A stretch of DNA of 64,000 bases from Microbacterium sp. cx-55 (GTDB lineage: Bacteria > Actinomycetota > Actinomycetes > Actinomycetales > Microbacteriaceae). The position numbers and the translations under genes were made by a program. Numbering within the stretch: position 1 is the stretch's first letter; every line of letters starts with the position of its first letter. The notes below the pieces were generated by a model. That model saw only the letters and a list, made by a program, of their open reading frames with translations, had not been told where the DNA came from and ran no database searches. Where the stretch lies: the NCBI RefSeq assembly GCF_021117345.1, contig NZ_CP088261.1:1922001-1986000 (forward strand), read 5' to 3'. Below, one piece after another: positions 33,494-45,338 of this stretch.

Positions 33494-34068
33494 CAGGCAC
33501 CCACTCCCACGAGAAGGAACGGCCAGGGCAGCAACACGATCGCGCCCACGATGAGAAGCAGCATCCGGACCCATGTGCGCCCGCCCCGGGTGAGGAAGAA
33601 GACCGTGCCGAACCAGATCACCGGCGCGAGCACAGCGAGACCCCAGGTCACGACGTACCCCGTGGAGTCCAGGAAGAGCTGCGCGACGAACTGCAGACGC
33701 GAGCCGCCGATGAACCAGCCGACCGCCAGCAGCAGGTAGATCCCGCCGAGCACACCGAGCGAGACGAGCGTCGCGTTGCCGGCCGGCGCTGCGGCGGTGG
33801 GCGAGGCGGCAGCGGCGGACACGGCAGGTGATCCTGCAGCGGTCGCGCCTGCCGAGGCCGCGCGTTCGGAGGCAGCGCCGGTACCGGGCGTCGCGTCCGC
33901 ATCCGGAGTCGCACCCGCGGGGGTCGAGACGGTGGCCTCACTCCCCCGTCCGACCGCCGTGTAGCCCTTCGGGAGTCCGGTGGGCGGCGGTGTCGCGGGC
34001 ACACCGACGTCGAGCGTCGGGTCGTCGTCGCCGCCCCAGCTCAGGGCGTCATCGTCAAGTCGGGCCAT
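33493..34068 (-). CDS. Membrane protein with Ala/Pro-rich N-terminal tail, unknown function
   Basis: This 191-residue protein starts MARLDDDALSWGGDDDPTLDVG, continues with an Ala/Pro/Thr-rich low-complexity stretch to about residue 95, and ends in about three membrane segments (GVLGGIYLLLAVGWFIGG, VTWGLAVLAPVIWFGTVFFL, MLLLIVGAIVLLPWPFLLVG). Its tail could be mistaken for part of DNA polymerase III gamma/tau, which it is not. The ATG at 34068 follows GGGGGG. It is coupled to the next gene and follows ilvC, from which a strong hairpin separates it. Confidence 0.8.
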   Translation of the reverse strand: MARLDDDALSWGGDDDPTLDVGVPATPPPTGLPKGYTAVGRGSEATVSTPAGATPDADATPGTGAASERAASAGATAAGSPAVSAAAASPTAAAPAGNATLVSLGVLGGIYLLLAVGWFIGGSRLQFVAQLFLDSTGYVVTWGLAVLAPVIWFGTVFFLTRGGRTWVRMLLLIVGAIVLLPWPFLLVGVGA

Positions 34069-34119
34069 GCCCCCCAGCGTACGCGGAGCAACCCCGCCCC
34101 GACCCACCCCTCATTGCGC

Positions 34120-34177
34120 GAGCCACCCCCTTCCGACCGCCCCGGAAAGGGGTCGGTCGGTCGGAAGGGGGTGGCTC
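34120..34177. terminator. 19-bp perfect hairpin downstream of ilvC
   Basis: The arms 34120-34138 and 34159-34177 match perfectly over 19 bp and enclose a 20-nt loop that itself contains CCCC and GGGG. It begins 20 bp after the ilvC stop. No T-tract is present. Confidence 0.75.
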
Positions 34178-34196
34178 GGCGGAAGAGCGGCCGGGA

Positions 34197-35819
<1,623 letters not shown>

Positions 35820-37622
35820 TCAGGCCTCCTGATCGAACGTCGGCGCGTGTTCGCGGGCGTACTGGACGTAACTGTTGCTGACGCCCTGCGGCACCATCGG
35901 CCAGACCATCGAGTCCGCCGAGACGACGAAGTCGATGATGACCGGACGATCGTTGGTCGCCAGCGCGAGCTCGATCGCCGCGTCGATCTCGTCTTCGCGT
36001 TCGACCCGGATGGCGAGGCAGCCGTACGCCTCGGCGAGCTTCACGAAGTCCGGGATGCGAGCGGTGCCGTGTCCGGTGTTCAGGTCGGTGTTCGAGTGGC
36101 GACCGTCGTAGAACAGCGTCTGCCACTGGCGCACCATGCCGAGCGAGGAGTTGTTGATGATCGCGACCTTGATCGGGATCTCGTTGATGACGCAGGTCGC
36201 GAGCTCCTGGTTCGTCATCTGGAAGCAGCCGTCACCGTCGATCGCCCAGACCACGCGGTCGGGTTCGGCGACCTTCGCGCCCATCGCGGCCGGAACGGCG
36301 TACCCCATGGTGCCGGCGCCGCCGGAGTTCAGCCACGAGTTCGGGCGCTCGTACTTAATGAACTGCGCCGCCCACATCTGGTGCTGGCCGACTCCCGAGG
36401 CGTAGATCGCCTCCGGTCCGGTCAGTTCGCCGATGCGCTGGATGACGTGCTGCGGAGCGAGGAGCCCATCGGTCGTCGGCGCGTAGCCGAGGGGGAACTC
36501 CTCGCGGAGACCGTCGAGGTAGGACCACCACTCCGAGATGTCGGGCTGGGCGCCGTCGATGGCACCGCGGAAGGCGGCTTCGAGGTCGACGAGCACGTCG
36601 CGCACGTCTCCGACGATCGGCACGTCCGCGAACCGGATCTTCGAGATCTCGGCCGGGTCGATGTCGACGTGCACCACCTTGGCATTCGGGGCGAACAGCG
36701 CCGCCTTGCCGGTCACGCGGTCATCGAAGCGGGCGCCGAGCGCGATCAGCAGATCGGACTCCTGCAGTGCGAGGACGGCGGGGACGGTGCCGTGCATACC
36801 CGGCATGCCGAGGTGCTGCGCGTGCGAGTCGGGGAAGGCACCGCGCGCCATGAGGGTCGTGACGACGGGCGCGCCGGTCGCCTCGGCGAGCACCTTCAGC
36901 TCGTCGGACGCGTGCGCGCGGATCACTCCGCCGCCCACGTACAGAACGGGCTTCTTCGCCTCGGCGAGCAGCTGGGCTGCCGCCTGGATCTGCTTGCCGT
37001 GCGCCTTCGTGACCGGACGGTATCCGGGCAGGTCGATCTTCGGCGGCCAGACGAACGGCGACGACGCCTGCTGGGCGTCCTTCGTGATGTCCACAAGGAC
37101 GGGACCGGGGCGCCCCGTGCCGGCGATCTCGAACGCCGCGGCGATCGCGCCCGGGATGTCTTCGGGACGCTTGACCAGGAAGGAGTGCTTCGTGATCGGC
37201 ATCGTGATGCCGACGATGTCGGCCTCCTGGAACGCATCCGTTCCCATGAGGGTCGAGAAGACCTGGCCGGTGATGCAGACGAGCGGCACCGAGTCCATGT
37301 AGGCGTCGGCGATCGCCGTCACCAGGTTCGTGGCACCGGGACCGGACGTTGCGATCGCGACACCGATGCGACCGGATGCGGCGGCGTAGCCCTCGGCGGC
37401 GTGACCCGCGCCCTGTTCGTGGCGCACGAGGATGTGGCGCACCGCGTCGTCATCCATGAGCGGGTCGTAGACGGGCATGATCGCACCGCCCGGCAGACCG
37501 AAGACGTCGGTGACGCCGAGCAGGTCGAGCGAACGGACGACGGCTTCGGCACCCGTCATGATGGGCGCCGAAGAGGAGCGGACAGGCGGCCGTGGAACGG
37601 CCGCGGTGGTGTCGGATGACAT
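35820..37622 (-). CDS. ilvB: Acetolactate synthase large (catalytic) subunit
   Basis: This 600-residue ThDP enzyme condenses pyruvate with pyruvate or 2-oxobutyrate. Catalytic Glu is in [14 protein letters not shown], and the ThDP/Mg motif [19 protein letters not shown]...INN is present, as is the FAD-binding middle domain ([11 protein letters not shown]). I start at the ATG at 37622 (MSSDTT), preceded by GAGG at 9 nt; the ATG five codons earlier has no ribosome site. It lies 45 bp after ilvD and one base before ilvN. Confidence 0.98.
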   Translation of the reverse strand: MSSDTTAAVPRPPVRSSSAPIMTGAEAVVRSLDLLGVTDVFGLPGGAIMPVYDPLMDDDAVRHILVRHEQGAGHAAEGYAAASGRIGVAIATSGPGATNLVTAIADAYMDSVPLVCITGQVFSTLMGTDAFQEADIVGITMPITKHSFLVKRPEDIPGAIAAAFEIAGTGRPGPVLVDITKDAQQASSPFVWPPKIDLPGYRPVTKAHGKQIQAAAQLLAEAKKPVLYVGGGVIRAHASDELKVLAEATGAPVVTTLMARGAFPDSHAQHLGMPGMHGTVPAVLALQESDLLIALGARFDDRVTGKAALFAPNAKVVHVDIDPAEISKIRFADVPIVGDVRDVLVDLEAAFRGAIDGAQPDISEWWSYLDGLREEFPLGYAPTTDGLLAPQHVIQRIGELTGPEAIYASGVGQHQMWAAQFIKYERPNSWLNSGGAGTMGYAVPAAMGAKVAEPDRVVWAIDGDGCFQMTNQELATCVINEIPIKVAIINNSSLGMVRQWQTLFYDGRHSNTDLNTGHGTARIPDFVKLAEAYGCLAIRVEREDEIDAAIELALATNDRPVIIDFVVSADSMVWPMVPQGVSNSYVQYAREHAPTFDQEA

Positions 37623-37667
37623 GGTGATCGACCTCATTGCAGGGAGGATGGGGGCTGAGGGCCCGGT

Positions 37668-39374
37668 CTATCCAGTGACCGCGCCCTCCGCGGCGGAGTG
37701 CACGAGCTTGGAGTACTTGGCCAGGACGCCACGGGTATAGCGCGGGGGAAGCGGCTCCCAGCCAGAGCGGCGGGAGACAAGCTCAGCCTCGTCGACGAGT
37801 AGGTCGAGAGTGCGAGCCGCGATATCGACCCGTATCAGATCACCATCGCGCACGAAGGCGATCGGACCAGCGTCGACCGCTTCGGGTGCTATGTGGCCGA
37901 TGCACAGGCCGGTTGTGCCGCCTGAGAATCGTCCGTCCGTCAAGAGTAATACATCTTTTCCGAGGCCCGCGCCCTTGATGGCGGCGGTGATCGCGAGCAT
38001 CTCGCGCATTCCCGGGCCGCCCTTGGGGCCCTCGTAGCGGATGACGATGACATCTCCCGCGGAGATCTCGCCGTTGGTGAGCGCGTCCATGGCGCCGCGC
38101 TCGCGCTCGAACACCTTCGCCGGTCCTTCGAAGACGGATGCGTCGAACCCTGCGGTCTTCACGACGGCGCCTTCGGGGGCGAACGTGCCCTTCAGGATGG
38201 TGATTCCGCCGGTCGCGTGGATCGGGTTGTCGAGCGTCCGGATCACGGTGCCGTCGATCGGGTCGGGGTTCAGCGCTTCGAGGTTCTCGGCGACGGTCTT
38301 GCCGGTCACGGTGAGGGCGTCGCCGTGCAGGAGACCGGCGTCGAGGAGAGCCTTCATGAGAACCGGGATGCCGCCGTGGCGGTCGACGTCGGCCATGACG
38401 AATCGTCCGAAGGGCTTCATGTCGGCCAGATGCGGCACGTTGTCGCCGATGCGGTTGAAGTCGTCGAGGCTGAGCTCGACCTCGGCCTCGTGAGCGATCG
38501 CCAGCAGGTGCAGCACGACGTTCGTCGAACCCCCCAGTGCCATCGCGACCGTGATCGCGTTCTCGAACGCCTTCTTGGTCATGATGTCCCGCGCGGTGAT
38601 GCCCAGGCGCAGCATGTTCACGACGGCTTCACCGGAGCGGTGTGCGAAGTAGTCACGACGACGGTCCGCCGAGGGCGGCGACGCGGAGCCGGGCAGGCTC
38701 ATACCGAGCGCCTCGGCGACGGAGGCCATCGTGTTGGCGGTGTACATGCCGCCACAGGCTCCCTCGCCGGGTGCGATGGCGCATTCGATCCGCTTCAGGT
38801 CTTCTTCGCTCATCGTGCCGGCCTTGCACGCGCCGACGGCCTCGAAGGAGTCGATGATCGTGACTTCCTTCTCCGTTCCGTCGGAGAGCTTGACCCAGCC
38901 GGGTGCGATCGAGCCGGCGTAGAGGAACACGCTGGACAGGTCAAGGCGGGCGGCCGCCATCAGCATGCCGGGGAGCGACTTGTCGCAGCCCGCCAGCAGC
39001 ACACTTCCGTCGAGGCGCTCCGCCATCATGACGGTCTCGACCGAGTCGGCGATGACCTCGCGCGAGACGAGCGAGAAGTGCATGCCCTCGTGCCCCATCG
39101 AGATGCCGTCGGAGACGGAGATCGTGCCGAACTGCAGCGGGTAGCCGCCGCCCGAGTGCACGCCCTCTTTCGCCCCCTGCGCGAGCCGGTCGAGGCTCAG
39201 GTTGCAGGGCGTGATCTCGTTCCAGCTCGAGGCGATACCGATCTGAGGCTTATCCCAGTCCTCGTCGCCCATGCCGACCGCGCGGAGCATTCCGCGAGAC
39301 GTGGTCGCTTCGATGCCGTCGGTGACGGCACGACTGCGGGGCTTGATATCGATGGCTTCGTCGCGGTGGCTCAC
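37668..39374 (-). CDS. ilvD: Dihydroxy-acid dehydratase
   Basis: This 568-residue Fe-S enzyme dehydrates dihydroxyvalerate intermediates of valine and isoleucine synthesis. [18 protein letters not shown] (127-144) and [13 protein letters not shown] carry the cluster cysteines, and [23 protein letters not shown] is the C-terminal signature. It is the first gene of the ilv cluster. The GTG start at 39372-39374 has no Shine-Dalgarno and lies 6 nt after TAGACT, indicating a leaderless transcript. Confidence 0.98.
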   Translation of the reverse strand: MSHRDEAIDIKPRSRAVTDGIEATTSRGMLRAVGMGDEDWDKPQIGIASSWNEITPCNLSLDRLAQGAKEGVHSGGGYPLQFGTISVSDGISMGHEGMHFSLVSREVIADSVETVMMAERLDGSVLLAGCDKSLPGMLMAAARLDLSSVFLYAGSIAPGWVKLSDGTEKEVTIIDSFEAVGACKAGTMSEEDLKRIECAIAPGEGACGGMYTANTMASVAEALGMSLPGSASPPSADRRRDYFAHRSGEAVVNMLRLGITARDIMTKKAFENAITVAMALGGSTNVVLHLLAIAHEAEVELSLDDFNRIGDNVPHLADMKPFGRFVMADVDRHGGIPVLMKALLDAGLLHGDALTVTGKTVAENLEALNPDPIDGTVIRTLDNPIHATGGITILKGTFAPEGAVVKTAGFDASVFEGPAKVFERERGAMDALTNGEISAGDVIVIRYEGPKGGPGMREMLAITAAIKGAGLGKDVLLLTDGRFSGGTTGLCIGHIAPEAVDAGPIAFVRDGDLIRVDIAARTLDLLVDEAELVSRRSGWEPLPPRYTRGVLAKYSKLVHSAAEGAVTG

Positions 39375-39380
39375 CGTTGC

Positions 39381-39386
39381 AGTCTA
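39381..39386 (-). promoter_or_regulatory. -10 element of the leaderless ilvD operon
   Basis: TAGACT on the minus strand stands 6 nt before the ilvD GTG. No leader peptide or attenuator can therefore precede ilvD if this promoter is used. Confidence 0.6.
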
Positions 39387-39447
39387 TTCCCGCGACCGCA
39401 CCGGGATCGCCGTCGTGACGGCGCACAGCGGTGCAGGTGGCGACGAC

Positions 39448-40218
39448 TCAGTGCGCGCGCACGGCCGCGCGCCGCTCGGCCAGGTCGGCGAGCAGGACCG
39501 CGAGAGCTGCCGCATCCGGCACCTGCACCGTCGCGGCGGTCGGACCCTCGCCGACGTGCACGCCCAGATCGCCGGGCGCGAGGCTCCGCAGGGCATCTTC
39601 GTCGGTCACGTCGTCGCCGGCGAACAGCACGGCCGTCGCGCCGACCCGCTCGCGCAGCGTCGCGACGGCGCCGTCCTTGCCCTCGTGCCGGAAGGCGTAC
39701 TCGAGGATGTCGTGCCCGTCGCGGCGTCGCCAGTCCGGGGCGCGGTCGGCGACGATCGCACCCACGGCCTCGGCCGCCGCGGCGGCGTCGGCGCGGGTCG
39801 CGAGTCGCGTGTGCAGCCCGAGTCCGAACGCCTTGGGCTCGATCCAGGCGCCGTCGATGCCGTCAACCGCAGCCCCCGTGGCCGCGATCAGGTCGTCGCG
39901 CAGGCGGGTCGCGTCGGCATCCGCTCCGACCGCGGGCTCGTCATCGCCGAACTCGGCACCGTGCGACCCGGCGAGCAGGAACACGGATGCGGGCGTCTCC
40001 TCCGTCACGATCCGGAGGTCGTGGAGCGTCCGCCCCGAGACGAACGCCACCGTCGTCTCGGGCAGCGCCGCGAGGGCGTTCAGCGCCGCGCGGGATTCGG
40101 GCAGCATCCGCGCCGCCATCGGCTCGTCCGCGAGCGGGGCAAGCGTGCCGTCGAAGTCGAGCGCGACCAGCAAGTGCCCGGTGCGGGCGAGGCGGTCCAG
40201 CTGCTCGGCGGTCGTCAT
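39448..40218 (-). CDS. otsB: Trehalose-6-phosphate phosphatase
   Basis: This 256-residue HAD-family enzyme removes phosphate from trehalose 6-phosphate to give trehalose. ALDFDGTLAPLADEP (19-33) has the nucleophile Asp21 and acid Asp23, FVSGRTLHDL is motif II-like, and LFAGDDVTDEDAL is motif III. It overlaps otsA by 4 nt (ATGA) as the second gene of the pair. The osmoprotectant role is established for the family. Confidence 0.96.
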   Translation of the reverse strand: MTTAEQLDRLARTGHLLVALDFDGTLAPLADEPMAARMLPESRAALNALAALPETTVAFVSGRTLHDLRIVTEETPASVFLLAGSHGAEFGDDEPAVGADADATRLRDDLIAATGAAVDGIDGAWIEPKAFGLGLHTRLATRADAAAAAEAVGAIVADRAPDWRRRDGHDILEYAFRHEGKDGAVATLRERVGATAVLFAGDDVTDEDALRSLAPGDLGVHVGEGPTAATVQVPDAAALAVLLADLAERRAAVRAH

Positions 40219-41627
40219 GCGTTCATGCCCTGGTTGGTGCGCGTCGCCGCGAGCGCGGTCAGGAACTCCTGCGACCAGTCCTCCACGTCGTGCTCGCGCA
40301 CGCGGCGGCGGAGGGCCCGCATCCGCCGCCCCTGCTCGGCCGGGGGCATGTCGATCGCGCGGCTGATCGAATCCTTCAGCCCCTGGATGTCGTGCGGGTT
40401 GATCAGCAGCGCACTACCGAGTTCATCGGCCGCGCCCGCGAACTCGCTCAGCACGAGCACGCCGCGATTGTCGACGCGGCTCGCGACGTACTCCTTGGCG
40501 ACGAGGTTCATGCCGTCGCGAAGCGCCGTGACGAGCATGACGTCGGCGGCGAGGTACAGCGCGACCATCTCTTCGCGGGGAAAGGCCTGATGAAGGTACC
40601 GGATGGCGGTGTGGCCCATGGTGTCGTAGTCGCCGTTGATGCGCCCGACGGCGAGTTCGATCTCGTCACGCAACTGCACGTAGGCCTCGACGCGCTCGCG
40701 GCTGGGGCTCGCGACCTGCACGAGAGTGACGTCTTCGACACTGACCCGCTCGTCTTGCAGCAGCTCACCGAACGCCTTGATGCGGTGACGGATGCCCTTG
40801 GTGTAATCGAGGCGGTCGACGCCGAGCAGCACGCGCTTCGGATTGCCGAGCTCGGCGCGGATCTCCTTCGCGCGGGCCTGGATCTCGGGGCGCTGCGCGA
40901 GCTCGACGTACGACTCCGCGTCGATCGAGATCGGGAACGCACGGGCGAGGGCGACGCGCGTCGAGCCGTCTTCCTCGGGAACACGGATGCCGGACGCCTT
41001 CGTCTCGTACCGCAGCTGGCGGCGGACCGCGCGGGCGAAGTTGCCCGCGTCGGCGACCCGCTGGAAGCCGATCACGTCGGCGCCCAGCAGCCCCTCGAGT
41101 ACCTGCCGGCGCCACGGCAGTTGCGAGAAGAGCCCATATGCCGGGAACGGGATGTGGTGGAAGTACCCGATCGTGAGGTCCGGTCGCGATTCGCGGAGGA
41201 ACTTCGGCACCAGCTGCAGTTGGTAGTCCTGCACCCAGACGGTAGCGCCCTCAGCCGCCGCCGCAGCAGCCGCTTCGGCGAATCGCTTGTTGACCGCCAC
41301 GTACGCGTTCCACCACTCGCGGCGATAGCGCGGAGCGGCGATCACGTCGTGATAAAGCGGCCAGATCGTGTCGTTCGAGAAGCCCTCGTAGTACAGCTCG
41401 ACGTCTTCTGCCGACAGCGAGACGGGCACGAGGTGGGTTCCGCCGAAGTCGAACGGCTCGAGTTCCAGGTCAGCCTGACCGGGCCACCCGACCCAGGCGC
41501 CCTCGCTCTTTCGCATCACGGGGTCCAGCGCGGTGACCAGACCGCCCGGAGAGGTGCGCCATCCGCCATCCGCGTCTCGATCGACGGGAAGGCGGTTGGC
41601 GACGACGACGAAATCGGCCTGAGACAC
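40215..41627 (-). CDS. otsA: Trehalose-6-phosphate synthase
   Basis: This 470-residue GT20 enzyme joins UDP- or GDP-glucose and glucose 6-phosphate. VVVANRLPVD (7-16), VWVQDYQLQLVPKFLR, GYFHHIPFPAYGLF and GVDRLDYTKGIRHRIKAFGELL are the family signatures. The GTG start at 41627 is preceded by GAGGAG 7 nt upstream. It heads the otsAB pair. Length is standard. Confidence 0.97.
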   Translation of the reverse strand: MSQADFVVVANRLPVDRDADGGWRTSPGGLVTALDPVMRKSEGAWVGWPGQADLELEPFDFGGTHLVPVSLSAEDVELYYEGFSNDTIWPLYHDVIAAPRYRREWWNAYVAVNKRFAEAAAAAAAEGATVWVQDYQLQLVPKFLRESRPDLTIGYFHHIPFPAYGLFSQLPWRRQVLEGLLGADVIGFQRVADAGNFARAVRRQLRYETKASGIRVPEEDGSTRVALARAFPISIDAESYVELAQRPEIQARAKEIRAELGNPKRVLLGVDRLDYTKGIRHRIKAFGELLQDERVSVEDVTLVQVASPSRERVEAYVQLRDEIELAVGRINGDYDTMGHTAIRYLHQAFPREEMVALYLAADVMLVTALRDGMNLVAKEYVASRVDNRGVLVLSEFAGAADELGSALLINPHDIQGLKDSISRAIDMPPAEQGRRMRALRRRVREHDVEDWSQEFLTALAATRTNQGMNA

Positions 41628-41741
41628 GCAGAAGCTCCTCGGTTCGCGGGGGTTCGTTCAGGCTAACAGCGGGCCGTGCCACGACTGGGTCGGTGGCGTC
41701 AAGCGCGGTCCGCAGCTACCCTCGCGCGGTAGCGTGGGCGC

Positions 41742-41999
41742 ATGCGCAAGTACCTCTTCGGCTCGGGCCTCCTCAGTTCTGTGATGAGCGGAATGACCCT
41801 CCTCCGCAGCCTCCGAAGCGACGAGGGCTTCACCTGGCGGCAGGCGCTCGCCTGGCTCAGCTGGGGCATCACCCTCGCGCTCGCGATCGGTTCGATCGTC
41901 GACACCTTCCGCGCCGGCCGCGGTCACGTCATCCCCGATGACTCCCCGCTGACGCGGTCGGAAGAGAAGAAGCTGCTGAAGAAGCACCTGCGCGGCTGA
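41742..41999 (+). CDS. Small membrane protein of unknown function
   Basis: This 85-residue protein has two possible membrane segments (KYLFGSGLLSSVMSGMTLLR and QALAWLSWGITLALAIGSIVDTF) and a basic C-terminus (SEEKKLLKKHLRG). No family is recognised. The ATG at 41742 follows TAGCGT (41730-41735) by exactly 6 nt, the same leaderless pattern as many genes here, which supports it as real. Confidence 0.75.
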   Translation: MRKYLFGSGLLSSVMSGMTLLRSLRSDEGFTWRQALAWLSWGITLALAIGSIVDTFRAGRGHVIPDDSPLTRSEEKKLLKKHLRG

Positions 42000-42065
42000 C
42001 CCTGGAGTCGCGTCGGCGCGCTGACGGGCGGGGCGTCTGCACGACGGTCCGCTACGGTTCCGAGA

Positions 42066-42551
42066 ATGAGCATCGAAGAAGCCGCATCCCTGCGCGTAGA
42101 CGAAGACGGGTTCTTCGTTCTCGTCGTCCCCGACGCATACAAGGGGTTCGTGGATGAGGACTGGCGGCTCGATGAACTCCTCGGACACTTCGCCGGCCAG
42201 ATGAACGAAGGGGCGTTGTTCATCGCCTATCCCGGACCGGACGATGCCGACTCCGCGGTGGCGGTCACCGACCGACCGATCACGGCACCGGTGCTGCGCG
42301 AGGCCGTCGGCATCGTGAGAGTCACAGCCAGCGGGCTGTGGCTGACCGACTACACGCAGCTGACCATGGCGGCACAGTTCCACGATGAGTCACCGACCGG
42401 CCCCGCAGCCGTTCGTCTGACGACACCCGTGGGATGGCACCGCGTCCTTCTTCGGCAGATCGACGGCGATCCGCGGCTCAACCTGACGATCACCCCGATC
42501 GCAGCCGCGATCGAGAGGAAACGGCTCAGTTCCGTGCCCTGGTTCGAGTAG
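42066..42551 (+). CDS. Hypothetical soluble protein
   Basis: This 161-residue protein has no signal peptide or membrane segment and no motif I recognise. It is acidic near the start (VDEDGFFVLVVPDAYKGFVDEDWRLDELLGHF) and looks like a compact alpha/beta protein, somewhat like immunity or SMI1-type proteins in size. TACGGT (42053-42058) lies 7 nt before the ATG, so it is probably leaderless. It stands alone, convergent with the thiolase. It may be an orphan; no toxin is adjacent. Confidence 0.7.
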   Translation: MSIEEAASLRVDEDGFFVLVVPDAYKGFVDEDWRLDELLGHFAGQMNEGALFIAYPGPDDADSAVAVTDRPITAPVLREAVGIVRVTASGLWLTDYTQLTMAAQFHDESPTGPAAVRLTTPVGWHRVLLRQIDGDPRLNLTITPIAAAIERKRLSSVPWFE

Positions 42552-42604
42552 ATCGCAGACTCGTCCGGCCCGCCCCTCCACGCCGCAGGATCAGCACACG
42601 AGGG

Positions 42605-43789
42605 TCAGCGGGTGAGGATGAGCGCGTCGCCCTGCCCGCCGCCACCGCAGAGCGCGACGGCCGCGGTTCCGGTTCCCCGGCGCAGCAGTTCGTGCACCGC
42701 ATGCACGACGAGGCGGTTGCCGGACGCCCCGATCGGGTGCCCGAGCGCGATGCCGCCGCCGTGGATGTTGACGATGTCATCGCCCACGCCGAGCTCACGC
42801 TGCGACCTGGCCACGACCGCGCCGAACGCTTCGTTGATCTCGATGAAGTCGAGATCCGACACGGCGAGACCCTGCCGATCGAGCGCCTTCTCGATCGCGC
42901 GTGCCGGCTGAGCGTGCAACGAGTTGTCGGGGCCGGCGACCTGACCGCTGGATCCGAGCGCGGCCAGCACCGGCCATCCTTCGGCATCAGCGTGCGACCG
43001 GGTCGTGAGAATGACCGCCGACGCGCCGTCAGAGATGGGCGACGAGTTTCCCGCCGTGATCGTGCCGCCCTCTGCGAACGCGGGGCGGAGTCGGCCCAGA
43101 ACGTCGACCGTCGTGTCGGGGCGGATGCCCTCGTCGGCCGAGACGACGAGGGGGTCGCCCTTGCGCTGCGGCACCTCGACCGACACGATCTCGGCGGCGA
43201 AGAGGCCGGCCCGGGCCGCGGCAGCAGCGCGCTGGTGCGAACGCGCCGCGACCTCATCCTGCTGCTCCCGCGTCACCTCGAACGCCGCGTTCAGCCGCTC
43301 GGTGGACGCACCCATGCTCACCTGGTCGAAGGCGTCGGTGAGGCCGTCGAATGCCATGTGGTCGAGCGCTTCGATCGAGCCGTACGACCACCCGTCGCGG
43401 GACCCCATCAGCAGGTGCGGCGCGCGGGTCATCGACTCCATGCCCGCCGCCACGACGACGCGCGCGTCGCCGGCACGCAGCATCCGCGCCGCATCGATCA
43501 CGGCCGTGAGACCGGAGAGGCAGACCTTGTTGACGGATGCGGCGTGCACGTCCCATCCGAGTCCTGCGGCGATCGCCGCCTGGCGCGCCGGGTTCTGCCC
43601 GGAACCCGCCGAGAGCACCTGCCCGACGAGGACGGCATCGACGGCCTCGGCCGGGATGTCGCCCTGGGCGAGCGCACCACGGATGGCGAGTCCGCCCAAC
43701 TGCGGGGCGGTGAAAGAGGAGAGCTGGCCCTTGAGCCGGCCTTGCGGGGTCCGTGCCGCAGCAACGATGACCACGTCGTCAGTGTTCAT
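42605..43789 (-). CDS. Acetyl-CoA acetyltransferase (thiolase)
   Basis: This 394-residue thiolase cleaves acetoacetyl-CoA (or 3-oxoadipyl-CoA) to acetyl-CoA. The acylated Cys90 lies in [20 protein letters not shown], with the C-terminal [15 protein letters not shown] and [12 protein letters not shown] carrying the catalytic His and Cys. It overlaps the preceding CoA-transferase subunit B by 4 nt (ATGA). The operon therefore activates a 3-oxo acid to its CoA ester and cleaves it. PcaF-like beta-ketoadipyl thiolase is the alternative reading, since PcaI/PcaJ-like transferases look the same. Confidence 0.93.
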   Translation of the reverse strand: MNTDDVVIVAAARTPQGRLKGQLSSFTAPQLGGLAIRGALAQGDIPAEAVDAVLVGQVLSAGSGQNPARQAAIAAGLGWDVHAASVNKVCLSGLTAVIDAARMLRAGDARVVVAAGMESMTRAPHLLMGSRDGWSYGSIEALDHMAFDGLTDAFDQVSMGASTERLNAAFEVTREQQDEVAARSHQRAAAAARAGLFAAEIVSVEVPQRKGDPLVVSADEGIRPDTTVDVLGRLRPAFAEGGTITAGNSSPISDGASAVILTTRSHADAEGWPVLAALGSSGQVAGPDNSLHAQPARAIEKALDRQGLAVSDLDFIEINEAFGAVVARSQRELGVGDDIVNIHGGGIALGHPIGASGNRLVVHAVHELLRRGTGTAAVALCGGGGQGDALILTR

Positions 43790-44439
43790 GCATCCACCTT
43801 ACGTACGTCGGAAATGCGCAGCGGAGGCTGCGTCGCGGCGACGACCTCGTCGACCGTCACTCCGGGCGCGGTCTCGACCAGAACGAGGCCGTTCGGGGTG
43901 ACGTCGATGACGGCGAGGTCGGTGATGATCCGGTCGACGACCGCGCGGCCGGTGAGAGGAAGGGTGCACGCGTCGACGATCTTCGGGGCACCGTCCTTCG
44001 CGACGTGCTCCATCAGCACGATCACCCGGCCCGCGCCGTGAACGAGATCCATCGCCCCACCCGGGCCCTTGACCATCTTCCCGGGGATCATCCAGTTCGC
44101 GAGGTCGCCGCTCGCCGACACCTGCATCGCACCGAGGATGGCCGCGTCGATCTTGCCCCCGCGGATCATCCCGAAACTCGTCGCCGAGTCGAAGTACGCC
44201 GCCCCCGGCAGGATCGTCACCGTCTCCTTGCCGGCATTGATGAGGTCGGGATCGACGTCCTGCTCGGCCGGGTACGGGCCGACGCCGAGGATCCCGTTCT
44301 CCGACTGCAGAACGACCGTCACGTCCGCGGGCACGTGGTTCGGAACGAGCGTCGGCAGCCCGATGCCGAGGTTCACGTACGAACCGTCGGCGAGTTCGCG
44401 CGCGGCGCGCGCCGCCATCTGATCGCGGGTCAGCGCCAT
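43786..44439 (-). CDS. 3-oxoacid CoA-transferase subunit B
   Basis: This 217-residue subunit has the catalytic Glu47 in [13 protein letters not shown], which forms the glutamyl-CoA intermediate. [15 protein letters not shown] (21-35) is also typical. With subunit A it moves CoA from succinyl-CoA to acetoacetate or 3-oxoadipate. It starts two bases after subunit A and overlaps the thiolase by 4 nt. Substrate choice between SCOT-like (acetoacetate) and PcaJ-like (3-oxoadipate) cannot be fixed from sequence alone; a 3-hydroxybutyrate dehydrogenase nearby favours acetoacetate. Confidence 0.93.
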   Translation of the reverse strand: MALTRDQMAARAARELADGSYVNLGIGLPTLVPNHVPADVTVVLQSENGILGVGPYPAEQDVDPDLINAGKETVTILPGAAYFDSATSFGMIRGGKIDAAILGAMQVSASGDLANWMIPGKMVKGPGGAMDLVHGAGRVIVLMEHVAKDGAPKIVDACTLPLTGRAVVDRIITDLAVIDVTPNGLVLVETAPGVTVDEVVAATQPPLRISDVRKVDA

Positions 44440-44441
44440 GG

Positions 44442-45221
44442 TCAGTTCCCTTCCGGAGCGGAGCGCACGGTGCGCCGTTCGATGCGTTTGTCGATGTCGG
44501 GCCCGACCTCGAGCACACGGTGCACGTAGACACCGGGGAGGTGCACCGCATCCGCCTCCAGGTCACCGGGTTCGACGAGGTGTTCGACCTGAGCGATGCA
44601 GACCCGACCGGCCATGGCCGCGAGCGGATTGAAGTTGCGGGCGGCCTTGCGGAACACGAGGTTGCCGTGCCGGTCGCCCTTCCAGGCATGGACGAGCGCG
44701 AAGTCCGTGACGATGGCCTCCTCGAGCACGTACTCCCCCGGGATGCCGCCGGGTGCGAACGAACGCACCTCCTTTTCGGGCGACGCGACCGCCACACCGC
44801 CGGCGCCGTCGTAGCGGCGGGGCAACCCGCCCTCGGCGACCTGGGTGCCGACACCCGTCTGCGTGAAGAACGCCGCGATGCCCGACCCGCCGGCGCGCAG
44901 CTTCTCGGCCAGCGTTCCCTGCGGTGTGAGCTCGAGCTCGAGCTCGCCGGAGAGGAACTGTCGTTCGAACTCCTTGTTCTCGCCGACGTACGACGACGTC
45001 ATCTTCCGGATGCGGTGCGCACCGAGCAGAATGCCGAGCCCCCAGTCGTCGACGCCGCAGTTGTTCGAGACGATCGACAGGTCACGGGTGCCCTGCGCAT
45101 GCAGGGCTTCGATCAGCTGCATGGGGTTTCCGGAGAGCCCGAACCCGCCGACCGCGAGGCTCGCGCCATCTGGAATGTCGCGGATCGCATCCTCGGCCGT
45201 CTGCACTTCTTTGTCGATCAC
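44442..45221 (-). CDS. 3-oxoacid CoA-transferase subunit A
   Basis: This 259-residue subunit shows [22 protein letters not shown] (19-40), [15 protein letters not shown] and [15 protein letters not shown], all typical of CoA-transferase family I alpha subunits. It is the first gene of the three-gene operon. GTG at 45221 follows GGAGGAG. The IclR gene faces it over a 110-bp gap, and IclR-family members often control PcaIJ or acetoacetate genes. Confidence 0.93.
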   Translation of the reverse strand: MIDKEVQTAEDAIRDIPDGASLAVGGFGLSGNPMQLIEALHAQGTRDLSIVSNNCGVDDWGLGILLGAHRIRKMTSSYVGENKEFERQFLSGELELELTPQGTLAEKLRAGGSGIAAFFTQTGVGTQVAEGGLPRRYDGAGGVAVASPEKEVRSFAPGGIPGEYVLEEAIVTDFALVHAWKGDRHGNLVFRKAARNFNPLAAMAGRVCIAQVEHLVEPGDLEADAVHLPGVYVHRVLEVGPDIDKRIERRTVRSAPEGN

Positions 45222-45318
45222 CGTGTCTCCTCCGCACCCCTCGTCGGGCTCATCTCAGCCTGCGCGACGGCCGCGTGTGCGTCTGCGCTCGTGCTTGCCA
45301 TGTGGATATCGTCGCCCC

Positions 45319-45338
45319 TAGTGTCCATATCGTGGACA
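45319..45338 (+). promoter_or_regulatory. -10 and palindromic operator on the IclR start codon
   Basis: TAGTGT (45319-45324) lies 7 nt before the GTG at 45332. The palindrome TGTCCA-tatcg-TGGACA (45322-45338) covers the end of the -10 and the start codon. A related GTGGATATCG lies at 45302-45311. Autoregulation is suggested. Confidence 0.6.

Noticed and set aside
33493..34068. DNA polymerase III gamma/tau fragment
   Set aside because: Only the Ala/Pro-rich tail is alike; there is no AAA+ domain and the C-terminus is membrane-spanning.
35847..37619. Plus-strand frame of about 590 codons antisense to ilvB
   Set aside because: Low-quality composition, rich in Arg, Asp and Val; ilvB is certain on the other strand.
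38217..41666. Very long plus-strand open frame of about 1149 codons across ilvD, otsB and otsA
   Set aside because: Composition is Arg/Gly/Glu-rich with no recognisable domain, and it lies antisense to three well-supported enzymes. It is a by-product of high GC content.
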